A DNA stretch of 64,000 bases. It comes from Streptomyces sp. RFCAC02 (GTDB lineage: Bacteria; Actinomycetota; Actinomycetes; Streptomycetales; Streptomycetaceae). Below, one piece after another: positions 8,694 through 16,952 of this stretch (the stretch's first letter is position 1; every line of letters starts with the position of its first letter). Below the pieces are notes generated by a model. That model did no database searches, had not been told where the DNA came from, and saw only the letters and a list, made by a program, of their open reading frames with translations. The stretch lies in assembly GCF_004193175.1 (NCBI RefSeq), contig NZ_SAUH01000001.1:248001-312000 (forward strand), given 5' to 3'. The position numbers and the translations under genes are program-made.

Positions 8694-9014
8694 TCACGCT
8701 TCTTCGGGTTGTTCCTTGCGTGCGGCTGCGTCGTCCAGGACCGACAGGACTGCGAGGCCGAGTGCTGTGTCGTCGGCTTCGTGGAGCGCGGGGTCGGGCA
8801 TGGGTTCTGCGGTGTCGTCGTCCAGGGCGATGTGCAGTTCGTGGGAGAACCACCACCAGGAGCGGTCCAGGACGGCGAGGACGCGGCGGGCCGTGGCGCG
8901 CGTGGTGGCGGACGCGGGGCGGGCGGTCGCTCCGATGGCGATGCCGGCCGCCAGGACGGCCGCCGTACGGACCACCGTACGGCCGCGCCGCGAGGACGGG
9001 TCTCGTCTGGTCAC
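8694..9014 (-). CDS. Small membrane-anchored hypothetical protein
   Basis: This protein of 106 residues has a basic N terminus (TRRDPSSRRGR) followed by one hydrophobic segment, TAAVLAAGIAIGATA, near residues 17-31, then a soluble acidic region. It is the last gene of a six-gene minus-strand operon that starts at 11673. Its GTG at 9014 overlaps the TGA of the preceding phosphotransferase-like gene (GTGA). A longer start at 9053 is possible but lacks this coupling. I do not recognise a family. Confidence 0.6.
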   Translation of the reverse strand: MTRRDPSSRRGRTVVRTAAVLAAGIAIGATARPASATTRATARRVLAVLDRSWWWFSHELHIALDDDTAEPMPDPALHEADDTALGLAVLSVLDDAAARKEQPEEA

Positions 9015-10288
9015 AGATACACCGCCCCGACGTGTTCGAGCATGCGTGTCCACGCGCGGCCGTCGTCCCGCGCCATCCGGGTCGAGCGGGCGAAGAAGGC
9101 GATGAGCGGCAGAGCGTGGTCGATGATCCGCCTGACGTGTGGGGAGTACGGGCGTGGGGCACTGAAGCAGGCGGCGGTGTGGCAGGCCATGTCCATCAGG
9201 CAGCGCACGAGCAGGTGGCCGGCCCAGCGGCGGGTCGCCCCCTGGCCGCGGACCTGGCGCTCGCGGTCGTTGATGACGGCGTCGACGCCGTGCAGGATGC
9301 GTGAGCGTCTCATGTCGATCGGGTCCATGACCGCGGCGGTCAGCAGGGTCCGGGAGAGGAGCTGGGCAAGATCATCGTCGATGGGAGCCATGCGCAGCCT
9401 CGGGGACAGCAGTGTGGGCGTGTTCGGGGCGGGCCAGCGCACGTGCTCCACGCACAGGGAGCCGTGGCTGAGTTCTCGTCTCGCCGGAGGCCGGTAGCCA
9501 CCGATCAGCGGCTCGACCGCACGGTGCAGTTGGTCGAGCAGCCCGCAGGACGGGCCGGTCGCGGTGTCCGAAGGCCGTGTGGCGAAGCGGGTCAGGAAGT
9601 CGGTGTGCAGGCCGGTGCCGGTCTGGATGCGCGTGATGTCCAGCGGGAGCGGGAGGTGACCGCACATGCGTGCCAGCAGGCCGGCTTCGGCCAGCGTGAC
9701 GGCGAGCAGTTCGACTGTCCGCTCCGGCTCGGCCGTCAGGCGGGAGGCCAGGGAGGGTCCGGTCACCGCCCGGGTGAACAGCACATCGTCGACGAGGCAG
9801 GCGGACGGCACCCGGGGTTCGAGCGGAGAGAGCCAACGCAGGCAGGCCGCTTCCCGTCGAACGCCGGCGTCGTCCGTTCCCCGGGCGACCTTTGCGTACC
9901 ACTCACCGTCCCCCGACACCATGACCCGCCGCACATGAGCGCCCAGGGACCCGAGGGGCGAGGACACCCGCACCTGGCCGCCCGGCCAGGCCACGGCGAC
10001 GGCCCGCCGAACCCGCTCCTCCAGTTCCGTCGCGTCCCGTGTCCGCCCCGCCATCGCGGCGGCGCCGGCCGGTCCCCCGTTCCTGGCGAGGGCGAACGCC
10101 TCGGCCTGAGTGCGGCGGATGATCCCCCACGCGTCGAACTGCTTGGTCAGCCAGGTGTTGGACACACCCCACCGGATGCACAGCGAATGAAAACTTTCAC
10201 CCGCCAGGTAGGCGGTGACCACCTCGGCCCGCGATGCCTCGACGGCAGCACGCCGGGCCGCACTCCCGGCCACAGGGCTGTTGACCAT
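9011..10288 (-). CDS. Putative HTH-aminoglycoside phosphotransferase-like fusion protein
   Basis: This protein has 425 residues. The N-terminal 60-70 residues look like a resolvase/Hin-type helix-turn-helix: EVVTAYLAGESFHSLCIRWG, then VSNTWLTKQFDAWGI. The rest resembles a divergent kinase fold of the phosphotransferase type: GEWYAKVARG as the ATP-site Lys region, REAACLRWL, a thumb motif ARMCGHLPLPLDI, and LSHGSLCVEHVRW in place of the usual HGDLHxxN, followed by MAPIDDDL in place of the DxD loop. Catalytic residues are therefore degenerate and activity is doubtful. ATG at 10288 has GGAG upstream; an ATG at 10312 would overlap the previous stop (ATGA). Part of the 11673-8694 operon. Confidence 0.65.
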   Translation of the reverse strand: MVNSPVAGSAARRAAVEASRAEVVTAYLAGESFHSLCIRWGVSNTWLTKQFDAWGIIRRTQAEAFALARNGGPAGAAAMAGRTRDATELEERVRRAVAVAWPGGQVRVSSPLGSLGAHVRRVMVSGDGEWYAKVARGTDDAGVRREAACLRWLSPLEPRVPSACLVDDVLFTRAVTGPSLASRLTAEPERTVELLAVTLAEAGLLARMCGHLPLPLDITRIQTGTGLHTDFLTRFATRPSDTATGPSCGLLDQLHRAVEPLIGGYRPPARRELSHGSLCVEHVRWPAPNTPTLLSPRLRMAPIDDDLAQLLSRTLLTAAVMDPIDMRRSRILHGVDAVINDRERQVRGQGATRRWAGHLLVRCLMDMACHTAACFSAPRPYSPHVRRIIDHALPLIAFFARSTRMARDDGRAWTRMLEHVGAVYL

Positions 10289-10308
10289 CACACTCACTCC
10301 GGTACACG

Positions 10309-10662
10309 TCATGTCGTCGGGGGCAGGGAGGCGAGGAAGGAGTCCACGGCGTGCTGCGGGTCGAACATCGCCCAGGAGCACGGCGGCGGGTGGCCCTCGT
10401 AGAGCACGCAGCACTCCTCGCCCGCACCGGGGCGCGGCGGGCAGTCGCGCAGTGGTTCCCACCGCAGGTCGAGGTCCAGCTCGGACCAGATCACCCACAC
10501 CGCCTGGTCGGGCGATGCCGGCCACTCGGCCGCGTAGCCGGCGTGCTGGCGGCCGGGCGGATGGTCCGCGAGCGCGCACCGGACGATCCTGCTCCCTGCG
10601 CCGAGGGCGATGGCCAGGTACATCGGGAGCCGGACCTCGCGGCCGCACACGACGGGGCGCAT
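10309..10662 (-). CDS. Hypothetical protein with Cys-rich C-terminal segment
   Basis: The 117 residues begin MRPVVCGREVRLPMYLAIAL and include a Trp-rich middle (VWVIWSELDLDLRWEPL). A Cys cluster follows in DCPP...EECCVLYEGHPPPC, which could bind metal. ATG at 10662 overlaps the stop of the upstream gene (TGATG) and has GGGGAG upstream, so translation is coupled. No family recognised. Confidence 0.6.
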   Translation of the reverse strand: MRPVVCGREVRLPMYLAIALGAGSRIVRCALADHPPGRQHAGYAAEWPASPDQAVWVIWSELDLDLRWEPLRDCPPRPGAGEECCVLYEGHPPPCSWAMFDPQHAVDSFLASLPPTT

Positions 10663-11090
10663 CAGCCGCACTCCCCGCTGGCCCGTCCCCCGGCGGTGGC
10701 CGGCACGGCTCCACCACCGGGAGACGGGGGTATCTCGGCCGCCGACGGACGAGGCTTCGTCAGGCCGGTGATCAACCCCCACCACTGCCGCCCCAGCCCG
10801 GTGCGCGGCCGGCGGTGCAGCCCACCCGCCCGATACCGAACTCCCCGCGGCCGGCCCGCCTCCGGCGACGCGTACAGCCGCACCTCGGCACCCTGCTCAT
10901 CGACCGGCAGGTGCGCTGCGGCCTCGGTGTAGTCCTCCACGGCCCCCTCCAGCACGTTCAGACACGGACCGCAGGCGTAGAGAGGAGCCTGCCGGGTTGG
11001 CGGAGACGTCATGACCGTGCCCACACACAGCACGAGCCTCGTCTCACCGCAGTAGAACCAGCACGCCCCAATCACCCACGAGACGCCCAT
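10662..11090 (-). CDS. Hypothetical protein with CxxC motif
   Basis: This protein of 142 residues starts MGVSWVIGACWFYCGETRLV and has YACGPCLNVLEGAVEDY near residue 38, a CxxC pair that with the earlier cysteines (residues 10 and 14) could form a zinc site. The C-terminal third is basic and low-complexity. ATG at 11090 directly follows GTGGAGGGG. It is third in the operon, after the short membrane protein. No family recognised. Confidence 0.6.
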   Translation of the reverse strand: MGVSWVIGACWFYCGETRLVLCVGTVMTSPPTRQAPLYACGPCLNVLEGAVEDYTEAAAHLPVDEQGAEVRLYASPEAGRPRGVRYRAGGLHRRPRTGLGRQWWGLITGLTKPRPSAAEIPPSPGGGAVPATAGGRASGECG

Positions 11091-11113
11091 CCCCTCCACG
11101 GTGCCCGTGCCGG

Positions 11114-11242
11114 TCACCGGTCCTCCTCCTCGGCGAGGACCCGCACGAGCCAGAGGAAGAGGCCCACCCACGCGACGAACAGACCGACCGCGGCGACCAA
11201 CCCGACCGCCAGCACCCGCCCCACCACCACACCGGCCGGCAT
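11114..11242 (-). CDS. 42-residue single-pass membrane peptide
   Basis: A short frame encodes MPAGVVVGRVLAVGLVAAVG, then a continuing hydrophobic stretch and an acidic, charged end (LAEEEDR). It is almost entirely one transmembrane helix. Its ATG at 11242 overlaps the TGA of the upstream ATPase gene (TGATG), the arrangement seen between other genes of this operon. That overlap is the main support for its being real. It may be a membrane partner for the ATPase. Confidence 0.5.
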   Translation of the reverse strand: MPAGVVVGRVLAVGLVAAVGLFVAWVGLFLWLVRVLAEEEDR

Positions 11243-11673
11243 CACACCACCGCCTCAGCGGCCTCGGGGACGAGCGGCACGACGAACCACACCGTCTTCC
11301 CACCCCGCGCGACCGGCCGGCACCCGAAGTCCTGACACATCTCCCGCAACAGCCACAACCCACGCCCGCAGTCCGAGTCCCAGTCCGGCTCCCGCACAAC
11401 CGGCAACACCGGCGACCGATCCCGCACCGCAACCCCGACCTGGCCGTCACGCCGCGCCACCCGCAACCGGCACCACGGATCACCCGCGTGCCGCGCCACG
11501 TTCGTCAGCAACTCCGAGACCCCCAGGCGCGCCACCTCAATCGCATCCGGCGACGCGTCCCAGTCCCCCAACACCAACGACACCGTCCGCCGCCACGTCT
11601 CCACCTGCCGAAAAGCAGCCAGCAGATCCCAAGCGAAAACATGCCGCTCGGCGATCTGCACCGGGACCGTCAT
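11242..11673 (-). CDS. GHKL-fold ATP-binding protein (anti-sigma factor kinase type)
   Basis: This 143-residue protein has the RsbW-like HATPase fold common in Streptomyces: VARLGVSELLTNVARHAGD carries the N-box (Glu and Asn near residues 57-60). VAVRDRSPVLP is the G1 box region, with GRGLWLLREMCQDFG as G2, then KTVWFVVPL at the end. Family members bind ATP and act as anti-sigma factors or free-standing sensor kinases. AGGAGGTGTC immediately precedes ATG at 11673, a near-perfect ribosome-binding site. It is the first gene of the operon and is divergent from the XRE-DUF397 pair. That context is characteristic of the whiJ/abaA-type gene sets known in Streptomyces development. Confidence 0.85.
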   Translation of the reverse strand: MTVPVQIAERHVFAWDLLAAFRQVETWRRTVSLVLGDWDASPDAIEVARLGVSELLTNVARHAGDPWCRLRVARRDGQVGVAVRDRSPVLPVVREPDWDSDCGRGLWLLREMCQDFGCRPVARGGKTVWFVVPLVPEAAEAVV

Positions 11674-11965
11674 GACACCTCCTGAACTGCCGGCACGCCC
11701 TCGTCGGTCAGCAACCGGAGTCCGCGAGGGCGTGGGCATGGCGACCGCTTGTTGCCGTTGGGGATCGGCCGAACGCATGCCTCACAGTCGTGTGACCTTG
11801 AGGTGCGTTCACGCAATCGACGATGCATGCTCGGCATTCCAGCTCGCAACCTTGTCGGTTATATTCGCCACAGTTGGCGCACCAGACCAGGGACTTGTGC
11901 ACCGCAAGGGCGTCAACATGCACCTGCGACTTCTCACAGACACCGAGAGGGTGTGAACTGTCACC

Positions 11966-12838
11966 ATGCCGAATGTTCGGGCTGTCCCGACTCTCCGCAG
12001 ACGCCGCCTCGGCGACGCGCTTCGCAAGCACAGGAACGCAGCAGGCAAGAGCCTCGAGGTGGCGGCCAGGGCGATGGGGTGGGACGAGTCCAAGCTCTCC
12101 CGGATTGAGAACGCCAAGGCTCGGCTGCGCTGGCAGGATGTCGGTCCGCTGCTGAAGCAGTACGGCGTGGATGACCCGGACGTCGTGTCAGCCCTCGAAG
12201 GACTGGCCAAGGACGCGGGCCACCAGGGCTGGTGGCAGGCATACGGCGCTGTGGTGGATCTCAGCTACCGGGACTACATCACGCTGGAGACCGACGCGGA
12301 GAGCATCCACATCTACTCCCCCGGGCTGATCCCCGGTCTGCTGCAGACCGGCGCATATGCCCGTGAGATCATCGCAGCGATGTCGGCAACGCGAACGCCG
12401 GAGGAGGTTGCAGCTCTCGCGGAAGTACGCAAGGCCCGCCAGGCCATCCTCACGGCCAGACAGGGCGGCCCTCTCAGGCTATGGGCGGTCATCCACGAAG
12501 CCAGCCTGCACCAGCGCTTCGCTTCTCAGCCGACGCTGATGCGAGACCAGCTCCGCCACCTGCTCGACATGGCCACCTTGCCGAACGTGACCATCCAGAT
12601 AATGCCAGTCGCAGCCAGCCCACACCCGGGCATGTTGGGGCTGTTCGAGGTCGTGCGCTTCCCGCACCCATCCCCCACCATCATCAACATCGAGAACATC
12701 AGGGGCGGGAATTTCGTCGAGGGCACTGACGACGTCAAAGTGTTCGAGGCCGCTTTTGAACGGGTCGTTGCCGCAGCACTCTCTGTCGACGATTCCCGCG
12801 CGAGGATTCTGAAAATCATGGAAAGGACCGGGCCGTGA
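11966..12838 (+). CDS. XRE-family HTH regulator with DUF5753-type C-terminal domain
   Basis: The 290 residues start with an N-terminal HTH (LGDALRKHRNAAGKSLEVAA, then WDESKLSRIENAKA), near residues 14-55. A long C-terminal ligand-binding-like domain follows, with YSPGLIPGLLQTGAYAR near 110-126 and the conserved LPNVTIQIMPVAASPHPGM near 205. This is the standard actinomycete XRE/DUF5753 architecture that partners DUF397 proteins (WhiJ type). The start is ATG at 11966. The stop overlaps the GTG of the DUF397 gene. The 290-base gap from the divergent ATPase gene must hold both promoters. Confidence 0.92.
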   Translation: MPNVRAVPTLRRRRLGDALRKHRNAAGKSLEVAARAMGWDESKLSRIENAKARLRWQDVGPLLKQYGVDDPDVVSALEGLAKDAGHQGWWQAYGAVVDLSYRDYITLETDAESIHIYSPGLIPGLLQTGAYAREIIAAMSATRTPEEVAALAEVRKARQAILTARQGGPLRLWAVIHEASLHQRFASQPTLMRDQLRHLLDMATLPNVTIQIMPVAASPHPGMLGLFEVVRFPHPSPTIINIENIRGGNFVEGTDDVKVFEAAFERVVAAALSVDDSRARILKIMERTGP

Positions 12839-13059
12839 ACCCGAACACGAAGGATGATCTGTACGCCATCGACCTGAGCAGTGCCACATGGCGCAAATCA
12901 CCGCTCAGCAACGGGCCTGAACAGTGCGTGGAGATTACCGATCTCCCGGGAGGCGGAATCGCCATCCGTGATTCCAAGAACCCGGAACGCGAAGCGCTGC
13001 GCTACACCGCCGACGAATGGCACGCATTCAAGACCGGCCTTGCCGAGGGATTGCTCTGA
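12835..13059 (+). CDS. DUF397 family small protein
   Basis: The 74 residues contain the DUF397 pattern: WRKSPLSNGPEQCVEITDLP, then IAIRDSKNPEREALRYTADEW and a C-terminal FKTGLAEG. These proteins work with the adjacent XRE regulator in Streptomyces, probably as small antagonist or co-factor proteins. GTG at 12835 overlaps the XRE stop (GTGA), so they are co-translated. A strong hairpin follows at 13092-13130. Confidence 0.92.
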   Translation: MNPNTKDDLYAIDLSSATWRKSPLSNGPEQCVEITDLPGGGIAIRDSKNPEREALRYTADEWHAFKTGLAEGLL

Positions 13060-13091
13060 CAGGCACCCCGGTCATCGACCGTACTGACAGT

Positions 13092-13130
13092 TGCGAGTAG
13101 TTCCGCCCGCGAGGGGGGCGACTACTCGCA
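13092..13130 (+). terminator. Strong stem-loop terminator after the XRE-DUF397 pair
   Basis: Arms TGCGAGTAGT (13092-13101) and ACTACTCGCA (13121-13130) are perfectly complementary, and an inner CGCCC/GGGCG pair extends the stem. There is no long T tract on either side, as is usual in Streptomyces. It sits between convergent genes (DUF397 and the PAP2-type gene, about 110 bases further right), so it may act on both strands. Confidence 0.75.
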
Positions 13131-13238
13131 TCTGTCCATGCCTCATCTCCGACCGACGCCGCCCCACGGCCGGCCGGCCGCGAGGACGCCAGATGTGGTG
13201 GATGATCCGTGCGCCCGGGGCAGTTCGTGGCCAGCGCC

Positions 13239-13817
13239 TCAGCGCATGGTCGTGAAGACCAGGGCGGCCGCCAGGGCGCCGAGCGCGGCGCCGGCGACGA
13301 CCTGGGCGGGTGTGTGGTCGCGCAGGGTTATGCGGGACCAGCCGACGAGGGCGACGCCGAACACGGAGAGGGCCGCCCAGGGGCCGAGGGCGATCGTCAG
13401 GACAACGGCTACGCCGCCGGCCACGGCCGTGTGGATGGAGACCTTCCAGCATGTGGTGACCAGGAGGGTCAGCACGAGGCCGGTCAGCATCGCCGTGACG
13501 AGGGCGAGCAGTTCCTTCGGCGCTCCGAGAAAAACCAGGAAGGCGATGCCGACGAGGACGGAAAGCATCGCTGCGAGCAGCGGAATCGTGCGCTGCCGGC
13601 GTATGCGCACGTGCCGGTCGGTCCATTTCCCTCTGCGTATTCCCAGCAGTATGAAGGTATAGGGAAGCCCGGCGCAGAAGAGTGCCGCGAACAGTCCCCA
13701 TCCGGTGCCGCTGAGGTTTTGATCGGCATGCCAGCCGATGACCAGCAGTACCAGAGCGACGAGGTATACCGGTGAGAGCGTGTCCGTCACGAGACGGGCA
13801 GTACGGTTCTCGCTCAC
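13239..13817 (-). CDS. PAP2-superfamily-like integral membrane protein
   Basis: This protein of 192 residues has about six hydrophobic segments. The C-terminal half carries the PAP2 pattern: KVSIHTAVAGG (family motif S-x-H) near residues 130-140 and GWSRITLRDHTPAQVVAGAALG near 160-180 (SRxxxxxH-x3-Q). Only the first PAP2 motif is blurred. It would dephosphorylate a lipid or isoprenoid phosphate at the membrane. GTG at 13817 overlaps the stop of the upstream membrane-protein gene (GTGA). It is last in the three-gene operon with the metalloprotease, which is unusual company for a phosphatase. Confidence 0.8.
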   Translation of the reverse strand: MSENRTARLVTDTLSPVYLVALVLLVIGWHADQNLSGTGWGLFAALFCAGLPYTFILLGIRRGKWTDRHVRIRRQRTIPLLAAMLSVLVGIAFLVFLGAPKELLALVTAMLTGLVLTLLVTTCWKVSIHTAVAGGVAVVLTIALGPWAALSVFGVALVGWSRITLRDHTPAQVVAGAALGALAAALVFTTMR

Positions 13818-15019
13818 TCTGCCGTCTCCTTCAGCAGGCTGGTGCGGTAGTTTTCCGCGAACGCATGGGTGTGGTGATCGTCGTATGCGGCGGCAAGATT
13901 CCTGAGCGTCCGGATTTCACTGGAGAGGTCTCCGCCCCCGCCCGTGAGCGAGGAAATCCGGTCGGATGCATCGCAGGGCGGGTCCCCCCGCAGCTTCGAC
14001 GCTCTTGCCACTCGGATCCAGCAAGCGTCTGTCACGGCACGGGCCTCTTCGCCGCTGAGGCCGCATGACTCCGCATGGACGTGCGCTTCCTGGCGCAGCG
14101 GCCCGGGCGCGTGCGCTCCGAGTACGAGGATAGCGTCGCGCAGCTCGATGGCGCGGCGGTAGAGACGACTGCGAGCTTTCGACAATGAGATCGTTTCAAC
14201 GAGTCGGCCACGTGGTGTCTCCAGCCTCACCGTAGGAACAGCGTCTGTAAGTTCTCTCCACAAGGAGTAAAGACGGAGAAGATCTCTATAATCCCTCGCC
14301 CATCGAACAAGCCGCGCGAAGGCGGGAAACGTGCTTCCCAGGAGAACGAAGAAGAGCGAGGCGATCAGGAGCGCCCCACTGATGCGTTCTTCGGGGTCAG
14401 CGATGACCGGGTCGAGCTCGAAGTAGCGTAGCGTTATGGAGGTGATGTCGAACGCGCAGTAGATGATGCCGAAAACTGTTCCGACACCGGCATAACGCAG
14501 TCCACGTCCGAGGAATGTCCTCCGGGGCACCTTCCTGTATCGCCAGCACAGACGCGTCGCGCCGCAGAGCGCGATCCCCAGGTATCCGGTCCATATCAGG
14601 CCGTAGAGGGCGATACGCCAGTCGTCGGCGTAGTCCGTGACGAGGTCCTCGGCCTCGCCGTGCTGCGGGGTGGCGAAGAACAGCGCGATCAGGGCGAGCG
14701 CCGAACCCATGGTGACGCCGGTGCGCCACCATACCCGGCCGCGTGTCCGCGGTTCGGGGTCGGCCATCTCCCGCACGAAGGAGGCCAGGGCGGCTGCCGC
14801 GGAGATTGCGCACAGGTGCTTGATGAGGAATGACAGGTTCGGGATGTCGAGCCGATCGTCCAGCGTGGTGGCGATATCAGTGGGGCGGATGGTCATGGCA
14901 CAGGCGAGCATGAGAAAGGCGACCCACAGGGCTCGTTTCGCAGTGGATTCCCGGGCGGACAGGGCTCGCCACAGTGTCACTGCCCACAGGAGCGCCGTGG
15001 CGCCGATCGACAAGGTCAT
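13814..15019 (-). CDS. MAB_1171c-type (DUF6545) multi-pass membrane protein
   Basis: The 401 residues form an N-terminal membrane domain with about seven hydrophobic helices (residues 1-230; for example LWVAFLMLACAMTI and ALLIASLFFVLLGSTFPA). After them comes a soluble C-terminal domain beginning WARDYRDLLRLYSLWRELT, a signature of this actinomycete family. It is usually labelled a putative transporter without experimental basis; a sensor role is equally possible. ATG at 15019 overlaps the stop of the ImmA/IrrE-type gene (ATGA). These two families are often neighbours in actinomycetes. Confidence 0.8.
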   Translation of the reverse strand: MTLSIGATALLWAVTLWRALSARESTAKRALWVAFLMLACAMTIRPTDIATTLDDRLDIPNLSFLIKHLCAISAAAALASFVREMADPEPRTRGRVWWRTGVTMGSALALIALFFATPQHGEAEDLVTDYADDWRIALYGLIWTGYLGIALCGATRLCWRYRKVPRRTFLGRGLRYAGVGTVFGIIYCAFDITSITLRYFELDPVIADPEERISGALLIASLFFVLLGSTFPAFARLVRWARDYRDLLRLYSLWRELTDAVPTVRLETPRGRLVETISLSKARSRLYRRAIELRDAILVLGAHAPGPLRQEAHVHAESCGLSGEEARAVTDACWIRVARASKLRGDPPCDASDRISSLTGGGGDLSSEIRTLRNLAAAYDDHHTHAFAENYRTSLLKETAE

Positions 15020-15561
15020 GAGTCGCTGAGGGCATCGTCGATGCGCTGGAGATCTCGGCCAGGGCCGTCTTTCTTCGCCGCGGCGTTCTCGATCTTGGCC
15101 GCGATGAGGCCGGCGAGGCGTTCGGCGGCTTGCTCGTCGCTGTTCGTGTAGCTGACCCGGTTGAGGAGGCTGGTCACTGTGGCCGGGTCGATGTCCGGGA
15201 AGAGTTGCGCGTTCCCGGCGCCAGCGCCGTCGATGATCGAGCTGTGCCCGAGAAGCATGTGACTGATCTCGTGCAGAACGATGTGGTCGCGGTGGAGCGG
15301 GCTTGTGGCCGCCTCATGGAAAACGTGGTCGCTGGTTTCCGTGGCGATCCACACTCCGCACAGAGCGTCTGCGCCCGTTATACCGGGCACGCTGTGCAGG
15401 TGGAGCGGACGGCCACGTCGTGCGGCTATACGGTCGCAGAAAACCTGCATATCGAAAGGCTCAGGGATATCGATCGAGGGGAGGAGTCTTTCGAAAGAAT
15501 CCCTGACGCGCTGCTCGCCTCGCGGGCGGTCGCGTCGATTGCGCAGGTTCAACTGGCTCAC
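15016..15561 (-). CDS. ImmA/IrrE-type zinc metalloprotease
   Basis: The 181-residue protein has the gluzincin motif HEISHMLLGH at residues 97-106, preceded by a beta-rich segment. His97, His101 and catalytic Glu98 are intact. ImmA/IrrE proteases cleave XRE repressors to switch on mobile-element or stress genes, so the XRE protein encoded just upstream (15812-16276) is the likely substrate. Read 5' to 3', it is the first gene of the three-gene set that ends with the PAP2-type gene. A 250-base gap separates it from the XRE gene. Confidence 0.85.
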   Translation of the reverse strand: MSQLNLRNRRDRPRGEQRVRDSFERLLPSIDIPEPFDMQVFCDRIAARRGRPLHLHSVPGITGADALCGVWIATETSDHVFHEAATSPLHRDHIVLHEISHMLLGHSSIIDGAGAGNAQLFPDIDPATVTSLLNRVSYTNSDEQAAERLAGLIAAKIENAAAKKDGPGRDLQRIDDALSDS

Positions 15562-15811
15562 TCCGCAATGGTGCTTATGCGGTACGCGTTCTTCACGCGC
15601 CGTCTTCCGGTGGGGGTCCAGGCACCTTACGACACGAGAAATCTCTCGGGAAGGTCCGCAATAAGCGCCCCCTGGATCACCCTGCGTGTTCCCGCTTCGG
15701 ATTGACGGTCAGCATTGCAACCGCAAGGAGAGCGGGAGAGAACCGAGTTGGGTCAGAGGTACGTCCGCGTCGGCCCACTCGCACACGGGCAGGTCACAGG
15801 CGGAGTGTGGC

Positions 15812-16276
15812 CTACGTCGCACCGCTGTCTTCCGGCCGCCCTTCCGGTGGATCTTCGTCCGGGAGCCCTTCGAGGGTCCGTGCGCGTTCGATGAACCCCT
15901 GGATGGTGCGCAGCGTCTCCGGGGAGAGGCCCTGTGCCCGCAGGGCGACGGACCGGACCTGGCTGTCCCGCATGGCGGCGAGCGTCGCCAGCTCCTCGGC
16001 GATGCGCCGCGAGCTTTCCGAGTCGAAGAAGTACGCGGGTGGGACGCCGAAGAAGTCCCCGAGCGCCTGCAGGTGCTTCATGGTCGGGTTGTCCTTCTGG
16101 CCTTTGCGCAGGAGCCAGATGTAGCTGGCGGAGATGGTGGGGCCGCCGCGTTCCCTGATACCCGTGGCCACTTCCTCGTGCGTGTACGGCCCACGGTGCT
16201 TGGGGTGCACAGTCTCGAAGAGATAGTCGATCTTCTGCGCGAGGGTCCGCAGCTCGGTCGGCACGCCTCCATCCAT
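15812..16276 (-). CDS. XRE-family HTH regulator, probable partner of the metalloprotease
   Basis: This protein of 154 residues has an N-terminal HTH: LAQKIDYLFETVHP, then YTHEEVATGIRERG, then ISASYIWLLRKGQKDNPT as recognition-helix region, and LQALGDFFGVPPAYFF. The C-terminal 80 residues are helical (RRIAEELATLAAMRDSQVRS) and suit dimerisation. The product resembles the HTH proteins that precede ImmA/IrrE and MAB_1171c-type genes. I take ATG at 16276 as start; a longer version from 16303 is possible. It is divergent from the replication genes across a 550-base gap. Confidence 0.85.
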   Translation of the reverse strand: MDGGVPTELRTLAQKIDYLFETVHPKHRGPYTHEEVATGIRERGGPTISASYIWLLRKGQKDNPTMKHLQALGDFFGVPPAYFFDSESSRRIAEELATLAAMRDSQVRSVALRAQGLSPETLRTIQGFIERARTLEGLPDEDPPEGRPEDSGAT

Positions 16277-16363
16277 CAACGGCCCACCTTCCCTGCACGC
16301 CACTTCGCCATCAACTCACGAGGGACGATACACGCCCGGCAGCAAGTTGCCCATCCACACCAG

Positions 16364-16394
16364 TTGACAGGGCGGCTCTTCGCCGGTCTATGGT
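16364..16394 (+). promoter_or_regulatory. Candidate promoter for the replication/mobilization operon
   Basis: A consensus -35 TTGACA (16364-16369) is followed after 19 bases by TATGGT (16389-16394). It reads toward the gene set starting at 16827 and lies upstream of the divergent XRE gene, where that repressor could act. Spacing is slightly long. The rest of 16395-16826 shows no convincing gene and would be a leader of over 400 bases. Confidence 0.4.
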
Positions 16395-16826
16395 GATCGA
16401 ACTTCGGTCAACCAGTATGGATGGACCGGTCAAAGCCGCAGGTCAGGGAGTTCGATGAGTTCACGGCCAATCCACCAGATGCGTTCCGTCGGAATCCGTG
16501 GGCGAGGTCGCCGACCGGACTGCTGATGCGATGACACTGCCGCCGTGGGGACTTGTGCGGAGCCTTTGAGCCAGGTCTGGATCTTCGGACGGGCAGCGTC
16601 TTATGTTCGGTGTCGCCCGCCGGGCCGACCGCTCGGCCGAGCCGAAGGAGCGCAGCGAACGGCGGTAGCCGTACAGCACGCGCCGGCGCCTGGGAGCAGC
16701 CACTCCCAGACGCCGAACGCCATGTGGGACTCCGGCCCCAGCCAGGGCTGAAGCCCCATCCACGAAGACCGCGCCGACCCTGCCGAGGGCGTACCGGCGC
16801 GGCCGTACTACAGAGGAGAGTGTCGC

Positions 16827-16952
16827 ATGTCGACCACCTCGTGCAAGGCGTCGACCACCGTGGCCAGCGTGACAGCCGGCCCTCCGTCCGATCCTCACGG
16901 ACGCCGGATACATGCCGCCGAGCCCCGGTCTCGTCGCCGAGGTGATGTCTGA
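16827..16952 (+). CDS. 41-residue hypothetical peptide preceding the replication gene
   Basis: ATG at 16827 lies a few bases after GAGGAGAG, a strong ribosome-binding site. The frame (MSTTSCKASTTVASVTAG...) ends in TGA directly abutting the ATG of the next gene (TGAATG). The product is Ser/Thr-rich at the start and Arg-rich at the end. It may be a leader peptide that couples translation of the replication gene. No family recognised. Confidence 0.45.
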   Translation: MSTTSCKASTTVASVTAGPPSDPHGRRIHAAEPRSRRRGDV

